Shown: positions 8,334-15,600, counted from the first letter of the stretch. The stretch is 22,915 nucleotides of DNA from Phocaeicola plebeius (GCA_004558305.1 SFDG01000038.1:1-22915); one strand, 5' to 3'. Notes: a model not told the origin generated them from the sequence alone. Numbers and translations: made by a program.

Positions 8334-9734
8334 ATGGAAATACTGAACCAACTTATCACAGGAATCAATGACATTATCTGGACCTATGTGCTTGTCGCCG
8401 TACTGATCGGCTGCGGACTTTGGTTCAGCCTCCGTACCCGCTTTATCCAGTTCCGCCTGTTCCGCGAAATGTTCCGTACGCTGGGGGACTCGACCGCCCG
8501 CCTCAACGAACACGAACAGCACATCTCTTCCTTTCAGGCTTTCACCATCTCGTTGGCCAGCCGTGTCGGTACCGGCAACCTTGCGGGAGTAGCCACCGCC
8601 ATTACCGTGGGCGGCCCGGGAGCCGTGTTCTGGATGTGGGTCATCGCCTTGCTGGGAGCCAGCAGCTCGTTCGTCGAGTCCACCCTGGCCCAGCTGTTCA
8701 AGGTAAAAGGAGCACACTCCTTCATCGGAGGACCTGCCTACTACATGGAGAAAGGGCTGAAAAAGCGCTGGATGGGCATCCTGTTTGCCGTACTCATCAC
8801 CCTGACCTTCGGGTTTGCCTTCAATTCCGTGCAGAGCAACACCCTGTCTGCCGCGTTCCAGAATGCCTTCGGCGTAGACCATGTATGGATGGGCGTCCTG
8901 ATCACCGTCTCTACCCTACTCGTCATCTTCGGCGGGGTACACCGGATAGCCCGGGTGAGCAGCATCATTGTTCCCGTCATGGCACTGGGGTATGTTTTGC
9001 TGGCCCTGACCATTGTCCTCCTCAACATCCATCATCTCCCTGCCGTTCTTACCCAAATCATCGAAAGTGCCTTTGGAGTACACCAAGCAGTAGGGGGCAC
9101 CCTGGGAGCCGCGCTGATGCAAGGAATCCGCCGCGGACTGTTCAGCAACGAAGCCGGCATGGGTTCTGCCCCGAATGCAGCCGCCACGGCCCACGTCACC
9201 CATCCTGTCAAGCAAGGACTGATACAGACCTTGGGCGTCTTCTCGGACACCCTGCTGATCTGCTCCTGCACAGCCTTCATCATCCTCTGTAGCGGAGTGG
9301 ACATCCAAGGTTCTGCGGACGGAGTACAACTCACCCAGAATGCACTGACCAGCCAGGTGGGCAGCATCGGCGGTGCCTACGTGGCCGTTGCCCTGCTGTT
9401 CTTTGCCTACAGTTCCATTTTGGGCAATTACTATTACGGGGAAGCGAACCTGCTGTTCATCACCGGCAAGAAATGGGTCTTGCAGACCTACCGGCTGCTG
9501 GTGGGAGGGATGGTGATGTTCGGGTCGGTTGCCAGCCTCAACCTGGTGTGGAACCTGGCCGACCTGACGATGGGATTGATGGCCCTGTGTAACCTGACGG
9601 CCATCGTCCTGTTGGGCAAATACGCCTTCCGGCTGGCCGATGACTATTGCCGGCAGAAGCGTCAAGGGGTGAAGACTCCCGTGTTCCATAAGGAAGAAAT
9701 GAAAGATATTGAAGCAGAAATAGAGTGTTGGTAA
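8334..9734 (+). CDS. Alanine or glycine:cation symporter (AGCS family)
   Basis: A 466-aa inner-membrane protein with roughly ten hydrophobic segments. The family signature is clear: SRVGTGNLAGVATAI (76-90) followed by GGPGAVFWMW (93-102), and later RRGLFSNEAGMGSAPNAAA, a conserved ion/substrate-site region. AGCS transporters import alanine, glycine or related small amino acids with Na+ or H+. The start at 8334 gives the usual short N-terminal segment before helix 1. The gene ends about 48 bp before the next start and a TATATTTG promoter-like box lies in that gap. This suggests the cyuA-like/AlbA_2/AGCS group ends here. Specificity cannot be told from sequence. Confidence 0.92.
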   Translation: MEILNQLITGINDIIWTYVLVAVLIGCGLWFSLRTRFIQFRLFREMFRTLGDSTARLNEHEQHISSFQAFTISLASRVGTGNLAGVATAITVGGPGAVFWMWVIALLGASSSFVESTLAQLFKVKGAHSFIGGPAYYMEKGLKKRWMGILFAVLITLTFGFAFNSVQSNTLSAAFQNAFGVDHVWMGVLITVSTLLVIFGGVHRIARVSSIIVPVMALGYVLLALTIVLLNIHHLPAVLTQIIESAFGVHQAVGGTLGAALMQGIRRGLFSNEAGMGSAPNAAATAHVTHPVKQGLIQTLGVFSDTLLICSCTAFIILCSGVDIQGSADGVQLTQNALTSQVGSIGGAYVAVALLFFAYSSILGNYYYGEANLLFITGKKWVLQTYRLLVGGMVMFGSVASLNLVWNLADLTMGLMALCNLTAIVLLGKYAFRLADDYCRQKRQGVKTPVFHKEEMKDIEAEIECW

Positions 9735-9745
9735 CTTTTTTCCTG

Positions 9746-9753
9746 TATATTTG
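9746..9753 (+). promoter_or_regulatory. -7 box upstream of the unknown helical protein
   Basis: TATATTTG matches TAnnTTTG, 29 bp before the next start codon. A GTTG at 9727-9730 is only 15 bp upstream, so the -33 box is weak. Confidence 0.5.
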
Positions 9754-9782
9754 CATCCGACTAACAAAAACCTCAATAAGCT

Positions 9783-10406
9783 ATGAGCATATTTTCAAAA
9801 TGGTTCGGTAAGAAACCGGCCGAAGAAGAAACCGTAAAAGTAGGCGGAATGGAAGATTTCATGACCCTCATCCGTGTGTACTATCAGGCTGTCATGGCCT
9901 CACAGCTGGGCATCAGCAATATCAATTTCCTGCCCGACATGGCCGTGTTCAAGCGTACACTGAAAGTGCCTACCCAAAACAACAAGCTGGGTATCGCCGA
10001 ACGTTCGCGCTGCAAGAAGATGCTGAGCGACCTGTACGGACTCAACGATGCCTTCTTCAAGGAAATCGACAATTCCATCAAGAAGAACTGCCGCAATGTC
10101 AACGACATCAAGACCTATCTGTTTATGTTCCAGGGCTTCAGCCAGGACCTGATGATGGTGATGGGCAACCTGATGCAATGGAAATTCCGGATGCCGGGAA
10201 TCTTCAAGAAACTGCTGCGCAACATGACAGAAAAGGCGGTCCACGACATCATGACCAAATACGACTGGAAGGACGACGGCGTACGCAAGACCTGCAACAA
10301 CATCCGCCACTACCAGCATACCCTGGGCTACAGTGAAGCCTGGATGAGCGACTATGTCTACAACATCGTGCTGCTGGCCAAGAAAGAACCCAAACCCAAG
10401 GCATAA
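9783..10406 (+). CDS. Conserved-looking protein of unknown function, predicted all-helical
   Basis: I do not recognise this 207-aa protein. It has no signal peptide and no transmembrane segment, so it should be cytoplasmic. It starts MSIFSKWFGKKP and is rich in lysine, methionine and aromatic residues. By eye it seems mostly helical, with a central block (GFSQDLMMVMGNLMQWKFRM) and a C-terminal block (KTCNNIRHYQHTLGYSEAWM). The tail is basic (KKEPKPKA). Its stop TAA shares one base with the ATG of the DNA-glycosylase-like gene (TAATG), so the two are very likely translationally coupled. A TATATTTG box precedes it. The coupling hints at a role near DNA maintenance, but nothing in the sequence proves that. 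Confidence 0.8.
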   Translation: MSIFSKWFGKKPAEEETVKVGGMEDFMTLIRVYYQAVMASQLGISNINFLPDMAVFKRTLKVPTQNNKLGIAERSRCKKMLSDLYGLNDAFFKEIDNSIKKNCRNVNDIKTYLFMFQGFSQDLMMVMGNLMQWKFRMPGIFKKLLRNMTEKAVHDIMTKYDWKDDGVRKTCNNIRHYQHTLGYSEAWMSDYVYNIVLLAKKEPKPKA

Positions 10407-11005
10407 TGGCGGCAGAGCTTGAGAGCCATCCGCTGGAACCGTTCCTGCCGGGGAATGCCGTCCTGCTCATGCTGGGCAGCTTTCCCCCGCAGCGGAAGCG
10501 GTGGAGCATGGATTTTTTCTACCCGAACCTGCAAAACGACATGTGGCGCATCTTCGGCCACCTGTTTTTCGGCGACAGGGAATATTTCCTGAGTCCCGGG
10601 AGGAAAGCCTTCGACAAGGCGCGTATCGTAGATTTCCTGCAGACCAAGGGAATCGCCCTCTACGATACCGCCACGACCGTCCGCCGTCTGCAGGACAATG
10701 CTTCGGACAAGTTTCTGGAAATCGTAGAGCCCACTGATGTCCGGCAGCTGCTGAAACAACTGCCCCTGTGCCGTGCCATAGTCACTACGGGACAAAAGGC
10801 AACCGACACCCTGCGTGCCGAGCTGGGCATCGAAGAAGAGCCTCCGGTAGGCGGAAAAACAGCCTTCCAGACAGACGGCCGGTCATTCTGGCTCTACCGG
10901 ATGCCTTCCAGCAGCCGGGCCTATCCACTGGCACTTGAAAAGAAAGCAGCCATCTATCAGCTCATGTTCAGCGATTTAGGGCTGGTCAAGAAAGAGAATA
11001 CTTAA
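10406..11005 (+). CDS. Uracil-DNA glycosylase superfamily protein (MUG/HDG-like)
   Basis: A 199-aa protein with the two hallmark regions of the uracil-DNA glycosylase superfamily. LLMLGSFPP (21-28) is the active-site loop and MPSSSRAYP (166-174) the DNA-intercalation loop. Between them FFYPNLQNDMW (37-47) resembles the aromatic-P-x-N-x-x-W segment of hypoxanthine-DNA glycosylases (family 6), with N44 a candidate catalytic residue. The loops differ from classic MUG (GINPG and NPSG), so the base removed is uncertain: uracil, hypoxanthine or another deaminated base. The gene starts at the overlapping TAATG with the unknown upstream protein. The last residues (DLGLVKKENT) run close to the tRNA-Trp promoter. 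Confidence 0.8.
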   Translation: MAAELESHPLEPFLPGNAVLLMLGSFPPQRKRWSMDFFYPNLQNDMWRIFGHLFFGDREYFLSPGRKAFDKARIVDFLQTKGIALYDTATTVRRLQDNASDKFLEIVEPTDVRQLLKQLPLCRAIVTTGQKATDTLRAELGIEEEPPVGGKTAFQTDGRSFWLYRMPSSSRAYPLALEKKAAIYQLMFSDLGLVKKENT

Positions 11006-11021
11006 ATATTTAGAGAAAATC

Positions 11022-11052
11022 CTTGCAGAATCAGAAAATTATCGTACCTTTG
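11022..11052 (+). promoter_or_regulatory. Promoter of tRNA-Trp
   Basis: CTTG (11022-11025) and TACCTTTG (11045-11052) are separated by exactly 19 bp. The -7 box is identical to the one before tRNA-Ser. The mature tRNA begins 12 bp after the -7 box. Confidence 0.8.
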
Positions 11053-11063
11053 CAACCGCAAAC

Positions 11064-11136
11064 ACGGGAATAGCTCAGTTGGTAGAGCATCGGTCTCCAA
11101 AACCGAGTGTCGGGAGTTCGAGCCTCTCTTCCCGTG
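11064..11136 (+). tRNA. tRNA-Trp(CCA)
   Basis: The 73-nt cloverleaf is complete. The acceptor is ACGGGAA/TTCCCGT, then T8-A9, D stem GCTC/GAGC, anticodon stem TCGGT/ACCGA with loop CTCCAAA (anticodon CCA at 11097-11099), and T-arm GGGAG-TTCGAGC-CTCTC. The discriminator is G73, as expected for bacterial tRNA-Trp. No 3' CCA is encoded (the next bases are CTT), unlike tRNA-Ser in this window, so CCA must be added by the nucleotidyltransferase. Confidence 0.96.
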
Positions 11137-11144
11137 CTTCTCCC

Positions 11145-11176
11145 AAGAGGACGATTTTCCCATCGTCCTCTTTTTT
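11145..11176 (+). terminator. Rho-independent terminator after tRNA-Trp
   Basis: AAGAGGACGAT (11145-11155) pairs perfectly with ATCGTCCTCTT (11162-11172) across a 6-nt loop. The run of six Ts at 11171-11176 overlaps the end of the right arm. This is a textbook intrinsic terminator 8 nt past the tRNA. Confidence 0.92.
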
Positions 11177-11288
11177 GTTTCCGTTGCCGGATGGTGTCCG
11201 AGTCCCTGCATTTCGGAGGAAAAACAGAAAAAACAATCCTTATCTGAGAAAAATCGGCAAAATATTTTTGAATTTCCAAGTTATCCAG

Positions 11289-11296
11289 TATATTTG
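11289..11296 (+). promoter_or_regulatory. -7 box of the coiled-coil/zapA gene pair
   Basis: TATATTTG lies 20 bp before the start codon. A TTTG at 11268-11271 is 17 bp upstream, slightly closer than the usual 19-21. Confidence 0.55.
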
Positions 11297-11315
11297 TGTA
11301 GAATTTCGGTTTAGA

Positions 11316-11612
11316 ATGACAGATGAAGACAAAAAGCTATTGAACACCTTCGAGGGCAAGCTCAGGCATTTGATGTATCTGTACGAAACAGAGCAGAAAA
11401 AGAACATGGCCCTTCGAGTACTGCTTGCCCAGAAAGAAGCAGAGCTTGACCGCGTGGAAAATAGCCGGAAGGAATTGGAAGCCAGCTACACCGATTTGAA
11501 AGCCGCTCGCATCATCAGTATCAACGACAAAGAGCTCCGCGATACGAAACAACGATTGTCGAGGCTTGTGCGTGAAGTCGACAAATGCATCGCTTTGCTG
11601 AAGAATGAATAA
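11316..11612 (+). CDS. Small coiled-coil protein upstream of zapA
   Basis: A 98-aa hydrophilic protein with long heptad-like runs over nearly its whole length (LLNTFEGKLRHLMYLYETEQ, then QKEAELDRVENSRKELEASY). There is no signal peptide. The ATG at 11316 was chosen because the in-frame extension upstream runs back through the tRNA-Trp gene and its terminator. It lies 22 bp before zapA behind one promoter-like box, so the two are probably co-transcribed. Its size, coiled-coil character and position recall ZapB, the partner of ZapA in the division ring of gammaproteobacteria. That is an analogy and not a proven homology. Confidence 0.8.
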   Translation: MTDEDKKLLNTFEGKLRHLMYLYETEQKKNMALRVLLAQKEAELDRVENSRKELEASYTDLKAARIISINDKELRDTKQRLSRLVREVDKCIALLKNE

Positions 11613-11634
11613 GAAACAGTGAAAACGAAACATC

Positions 11635-11961
11635 ATGGACGACAAGAATAAAATGAGAATACATCTGCTGATTGACAACGACCGATACCCGCTCATCATC
11701 GCCAGAGAAGACGAGCAGCTCTATCGGGATGCTGCCAAACAGATAGACTATAAACTAAACAGATACCGTAGAGAATATCCCGAGTTCAGTGCCATGAAGC
11801 ACTGGGCGATGGCCGCTCTCGAACTGGCTTTTGAAAACATGTCGCTGAAAGACCGCAATGACACCCGTCCCCTGACGGACAAGCTCAAGGAACTGGAGCA
11901 GGACATGGACCGATGTATCAAAGGCACAGGGAACGATACGGAAGTGCTGTTGGAGAAATAG
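11635..11961 (+). CDS. zapA: Cell division protein ZapA
   Basis: ZapA binds FtsZ and cross-links its filaments at mid-cell. The 108-aa protein has the family layout. An N-terminal beta domain (RIHLLIDNDRYPLIIAREDE, about residues 8-27) leads into the helix LYRDAAKQIDYKLNRYRREY. The MKHWAMAALELAFE segment and a C-terminal coiled coil that mediates dimerisation complete it. Length is normal for ZapA. It follows the small coiled-coil gene and precedes a strong hairpin plus T-run, then rny. Confidence 0.88.
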   Translation: MDDKNKMRIHLLIDNDRYPLIIAREDEQLYRDAAKQIDYKLNRYRREYPEFSAMKHWAMAALELAFENMSLKDRNDTRPLTDKLKELEQDMDRCIKGTGNDTEVLLEK

Positions 11962-11988
11962 AGGAAGGTGATTCCAATGAAATGACCG

Positions 11989-12042
11989 CGCATAGGCCGT
12001 GCAAAGGGAGGAAACTCTCTGAACATGGGTTATGCGTTTTTT
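11989..12042 (+). terminator. Long structured hairpin with T6 between zapA and rny
   Basis: CGCATAGGCCGTG (11989-12001) pairs with CATGGGTTATGCG (12024-12036), 12 of 13 positions including two G-T wobbles. Then comes a CAA/GAA internal loop (12002-12004 and 12021-12023) and an apical stem AGGGAG/CTCTCT capped by GAAA (12011-12014). Six Ts follow at 12037-12042. It can act as the intrinsic terminator of the zapA unit. Its internal loop and GNRA cap are more elaborate than most terminators, so a small RNA or an attenuator in front of rny is also possible. No TAnnTTTG box lies between 11962 and 12071. Confidence 0.7.
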
Positions 12043-12071
12043 AATATATATACTAAAAAACAACAAAGTTA

Positions 12072-13604
12072 ATGGCAACAGTAATATGTGTAGTAGTGGC
12101 CTTCCTGGTGGGAGGAGCCCTTGCATATGGTTTCTTCAAGTATGGCTTGAAGCAGCGATATGACAAAATATTGAAAGAGGCGGAGAACGAAGCAGAAGTC
12201 ATCAAGAAGAACAAACTGCTCGAAGTAAAGGAAAAGTTCCTCAACAAGAAGGCTGATCTGGAAAAGGAAGTGGCCCTGCGCAACCAGAAAATCCAGCAGG
12301 CCGAAAACAAGCTGAAGCAACGGGAACTGGTACTGAACCAGAAGAACGAAGAACTGCAGCGCAAGCGGAACGAAACGGAAGCCATCAAGGAAAACCTGGA
12401 TGCACAGCTGGTCATCCTGGAGAAGAAGAAGGAAGAACTGGATCATCTGCAGAGCCAGGAACGCGAAAAACTGGAAGCTATCTCCGGCTTGTCGGCCGAA
12501 GAAGCCAAGGAACGCCTCATCGAGTCGCTGAAGGAGGAGGCCAAGACACAGGCACAGTCCTACATCAACGATATCATGGACGACGCCAAGATGTCGGCCA
12601 ACCGCGAAGCCAAGCGCATCGTCATCCAGTCCATCCAACGGGTGGCTACCGAAACGGCCATCGAGAATTCGGTGACAGTGTTCCACATCGAGTCGGACGA
12701 GATAAAGGGACGCATCATCGGTCGTGAAGGCCGCAACATCCGCGCCCTCGAAGCTGCCACCGGGGTGGAAATCGTGGTGGACGACACACCGGAAGCGATT
12801 GTGCTCTCCGCTTTCGACCCGGTACGGCGCGAAATAGCCCGACTGGCCCTGCACCAGCTGGTGACGGACGGTCGTATCCATCCGGCACGTATTGAAGAAG
12901 TGGTGGCCAAGGTCCGCAAGCAGGTGGAGGATGAAATCATCGAAACGGGTAAGCGTACGACCATCGACCTGGGTATCCACGGACTGCATCCGGAACTCAT
13001 CCGTATCATCGGTAAGATGAAATACCGCTCGTCGTACGGACAGAACCTGTTGCAGCATGCCCGCGAGACAGCCAATCTCTGTGCCGTCATGGCTTCCGAA
13101 CTGGGACTGAACCCCAAGAAAGCCAAACGGGCCGGACTGTTGCACGACATCGGTAAGGTACCTGATGAAGAGCCGGAACTGCCGCATGCCCTGCTGGGTA
13201 TGAAACTGGCTGAGAAATACAAGGAAAAGCCCGATATCTGCAATGCCATCGGTGCCCACCACGACGAAGTGGAAATGGCCAGTCTGCTGGCCCCCATTGT
13301 CCAGGTGTGCGATGCCATTTCCGGTGCCCGTCCGGGTGCCCGTCGCGAAATCGTGGAAGCTTATATCAAACGTCTCAACGACTTGGAACAGCTGGCCATG
13401 TCCTATCCCGGTGTCACCAAGACCTATGCCATCCAGGCCGGACGAGAACTGCGCGTCATTGTCGGTGCCGACAAGATAGACGACAAGCAGACCGAAAGCC
13501 TGTCTGCTGAAATCGCCAAGAAAATTCAGGATGAAATGACCTATCCGGGCCAGGTGAAGATTACCGTCATCCGCGAAACGCGTGCCGTCAGCTTTGCCAA
13601 GTAA
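12072..13604 (+). CDS. rny: Ribonuclease Y
   Basis: RNase Y is a membrane-anchored endoribonuclease that starts mRNA decay in many bacteria lacking RNase E. All parts are present in 510 aa. A single N-terminal membrane helix (VICVVVAFLVGGALAYGFF) is followed by a long charged coiled coil to about residue 150. A KH RNA-binding domain has GRIIGREGRNIRALE near 213-227. An HD hydrolase domain has the metal-binding H358-D359 in LLHDIGK, and the conserved C-terminal domain ends VSFAK. Length matches the family. It has no visible promoter of its own, and a terminator-like hairpin lies 30 bp upstream, so expression may depend on read-through from zapA. Confidence 0.96.
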   Translation: MATVICVVVAFLVGGALAYGFFKYGLKQRYDKILKEAENEAEVIKKNKLLEVKEKFLNKKADLEKEVALRNQKIQQAENKLKQRELVLNQKNEELQRKRNETEAIKENLDAQLVILEKKKEELDHLQSQEREKLEAISGLSAEEAKERLIESLKEEAKTQAQSYINDIMDDAKMSANREAKRIVIQSIQRVATETAIENSVTVFHIESDEIKGRIIGREGRNIRALEAATGVEIVVDDTPEAIVLSAFDPVRREIARLALHQLVTDGRIHPARIEEVVAKVRKQVEDEIIETGKRTTIDLGIHGLHPELIRIIGKMKYRSSYGQNLLQHARETANLCAVMASELGLNPKKAKRAGLLHDIGKVPDEEPELPHALLGMKLAEKYKEKPDICNAIGAHHDEVEMASLLAPIVQVCDAISGARPGARREIVEAYIKRLNDLEQLAMSYPGVTKTYAIQAGRELRVIVGADKIDDKQTESLSAEIAKKIQDEMTYPGQVKITVIRETRAVSFAK

Positions 13605-13653
13605 CTAGTTGGGGATGTATCTGAACGGCCTGAATGCCGAAGTGGAGGTTTCC

Positions 13654-13707
13654 GAGGGTGTGTCAAAACCTAGTTTGATATGTATCGTTAGGTTTTGACA
13701 CACCCTC
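13654..13707. repeat. Perfect 19-bp inverted repeat between rny and the EEP lipoprotein gene
   Basis: GAGGGTGTGTCAAAACCTA (13654-13672) is repeated exactly in inverse at 13689-13707, around a 16-nt loop. ATTTTAA follows on the plus side, so it can act as a terminator for rny. There is no T-run on the minus side, so it is a poor terminator for the convergent gene. The length and perfection of the arms also suit a minimal mobile-element remnant, but no target duplication is visible in the flanks (TTTCC versus ATTTT). Confidence 0.75.
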
Positions 13708-13769
13708 ATTTTAATGAATAGGTGTATCAAATGATGACCTCCCTCAGTCACCGGAGGCCAGTACCTCCG

Positions 13770-14633
13770 TCATTGAACCGTGACCAGCACAGGAGCATGG
13801 TCGGAAAGATAGGCGTCATTTTCCAGTTCCGCCAGCACACCATACCGGGTCACCTTCCACCCTTCACCCAAGAACACATAATCGATACGTTCCCGCTTCT
13901 CCATCGGCCATCGGCCAAAATCATGGAAGGTCCAGTCTGGGCCATACACAATCGGGGAGACCGTACGGGCATCTGTCAGATGCTTCGGATGGTTGGCATC
14001 CGTCACCTGCCGAATCACCTCCGATTCCGGACCGGCATTGAAATCTCCCGTCACGATGACCTGCACTCCTTTTCCCCATTCATGGATCCTGTCGAGCACC
14101 AATGCCACCCCTTCCCTGCGGGCCACCTCGCCCACATGGTCCAAGTGCGTATTCAATGCCAGGATTACCTTTCCGGTTTCCTTGTCCTTCAGTCGGGCCC
14201 AGGCAGCAATCCGTTCGCAAGCCCCGTCCCATCCCTTCGAGCCGGGTACCTCCGGGGTTTCGCTCAGCCAGAAGTTACCGCTGTCCAACACCTCGAAACG
14301 CTCCTTCTTGTACCATAGTGCACTGTACTCGCCTTTCTCTTTTCCGTCTTCGCGTCCTACCCCCACAACCCCATATTCGGGAAGGCGTTGCTGCAGATCC
14401 ACCAACTGTCCGTGCAGTACCTCCTGGGTCCCCACAATCTCTGCGTCGTAGAAACGAATGGCATTCGCCACTCTGTCCCTCCGGAACCGCCAGTTGTTCA
14501 GGCTGTCCCCTGGATTGTCGTATCGCACATTGAAACTCATCACATCAATGGGTTCCGCCACCGATGCTGCTTGCTGACCACCGCTACAAGCCACTGCCAG
14601 CAGAGGTCCGACCAAAAATGTCCATTTTTTCAT
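13770..14633 (-). CDS. Endonuclease/exonuclease/phosphatase (EEP) family lipoprotein
   Basis: The 287-aa protein has a lipoprotein signal (MKKWTFLVGPLLAVAC, lipobox cysteine C16), so it should sit in the envelope. The rest is a full EEP fold: SFNVRYDN (N35), GTQE (E71), LNTHLDH (H163, D165, H166), TGDFNAG (D197, N199), IDYVFL (D251) and SDHAPV (D278, H279). These are the metal-binding and catalytic residues of the DNase I/sphingomyelinase superfamily, so it is probably an active phosphodiesterase or phosphatase. The substrate is unknown; Bacteroidetes have many such secreted copies. A minus-strand TAACTTTG (14665-14658) precedes it. It diverges from yicC and converges with rny. Confidence 0.88.
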   Translation of the reverse strand: MKKWTFLVGPLLAVACSGGQQAASVAEPIDVMSFNVRYDNPGDSLNNWRFRRDRVANAIRFYDAEIVGTQEVLHGQLVDLQQRLPEYGVVGVGREDGKEKGEYSALWYKKERFEVLDSGNFWLSETPEVPGSKGWDGACERIAAWARLKDKETGKVILALNTHLDHVGEVARREGVALVLDRIHEWGKGVQVIVTGDFNAGPESEVIRQVTDANHPKHLTDARTVSPIVYGPDWTFHDFGRWPMEKRERIDYVFLGEGWKVTRYGVLAELENDAYLSDHAPVLVTVQ

Positions 14634-14657
14634 ATCTTTCTCATGTTAGGTTTCCCA

Positions 14658-14694
14658 CAAAGTTACGGTTTTTCAGAAATAATCCCTATCTTTG
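14658..14694. promoter_or_regulatory. Divergent -7 boxes for the EEP lipoprotein and yicC
   Basis: Minus-strand TAACTTTG (14665-14658) lies 24 bp before the EEP start, and plus-strand TATCTTTG (14687-14694) lies 27 bp before yicC. Both match TAnnTTTG. Neither has a clear -33 TTTG. The two promoters would overlap upstream. Confidence 0.55.
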
Positions 14695-14721
14695 TCCCAC
14701 TAAAATAACGAAAGAAGAATT

Positions 14722-15600
14722 ATGATACAATCGATGACCGGATATGGCAAAGCAACCGCCACATTCGGAGACAAGAAAATCAATGTCGAAATAAAGTCAT
14801 TGAACAGTAAGGCAATGGATTTGTCCACCCGCATTGCTCCTTTGTACCGCGAAAAGGAGATGGAAATCCGTACCCTCTTGACGCAGACGCTGGAGCGCGG
14901 AAAAGTGGATTTCTGCCTGTGGATTGAAAAAGATGCCGCAGAAGCTGCCACGCCTATCAATGCGGCCCTAGTACAGAACTATTACCAACAGATCAAGACC
15001 CTCTCTGATAACCTTCAGATTCCTCTGCCTGCCGACTGGTTCTCGACCTTGCTGCGCATGCCGGATGTACTGACACGTGTCGATGTGCAGCAGGAGCTGA
15101 ACGAAGACGAATGGACAGTAGTACGCAGTACCGTCACTGCCGCCCTCGAACACCTCGTAGACTTCCGCCAACAGGAAGGAGCGGCTCTTGAGAAGAAATT
15201 CAACGAGAAACTCGACAATATTGAACGGCTGCTGCATTCCATCGAGCCTTACGAAAGGGAACGGGTCACCAAAATCCGCGAACGCATTACGGATGCACTC
15301 GAAAAGACCCTCAGTGTCGACTACGACAAGAACCGGCTGGAGCAGGAACTGATTTACTACATCGAGAAACTGGATATCAACGAGGAGAAGCAACGCCTCG
15401 CCAACCACTTGAAGTATTTCCGCGAAACACTGGCAGGCGGACACGGACAAGGCAAGAAACTGGGCTTCATCGCTCAGGAAATGGGACGCGAAATCAATAC
15501 CACCGGCAGCAAGTCGAACCATGCGGAAATGCAAAACATCGTGGTGCAGATGAAGGACGAACTGGAACAGATCAAGGAACAAGTACTGAACGTGATGTAA
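14722..15600 (+). CDS. yicC: YicC family endoribonuclease
   Basis: YicC proteins are endoribonucleases of the YicC/DUF1732 family, implicated in RNA turnover in E. coli. The 292-aa sequence starts with the family signature MIQSMTGYGKA and has the conserved N-terminal K-S-L-N-S-K segment (residues 25-30). It ends with the C-terminal DUF1732 block GKKLGFIAQEMGREINTTGS. A helical, charged middle region spans about 140-230. Length is normal. It is followed 62 bp later by gmk, a gene order seen widely in bacteria, and it heads the yicC-gmk-sORF-nadD group from the TATCTTTG box at 14687. Confidence 0.93.
   Translation: MIQSMTGYGKATATFGDKKINVEIKSLNSKAMDLSTRIAPLYREKEMEIRTLLTQTLERGKVDFCLWIEKDAAEAATPINAALVQNYYQQIKTLSDNLQIPLPADWFSTLLRMPDVLTRVDVQQELNEDEWTVVRSTVTAALEHLVDFRQQEGAALEKKFNEKLDNIERLLHSIEPYERERVTKIRERITDALEKTLSVDYDKNRLEQELIYYIEKLDINEEKQRLANHLKYFRETLAGGHGQGKKLGFIAQEMGREINTTGSKSNHAEMQNIVVQMKDELEQIKEQVLNVM

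Noticed and set aside
8276..8355. 13-nt repeat CTGAACCAACTTA at both ends of the gap before the AGCS gene
   Set aside because: The second copy is coding sequence for the symporter's first residues; two short copies are not enough to claim an attachment site or operator.
11031..11279. 82-aa minus-strand ORF
   Set aside because: It is a translation across tRNA-Trp and its terminator.
11962..12071. 6S RNA next to zapA, as in gammaproteobacteria
   Set aside because: The gap is only 110 nt and lacks the long central bubble of 6S RNA; treated as a terminator-like hairpin instead.
12069..13262. 397-aa minus-strand open frame opposite rny
   Set aside because: Antisense to RNase Y; its F/L/Q/H-rich content mirrors the rny coiled-coil codons.
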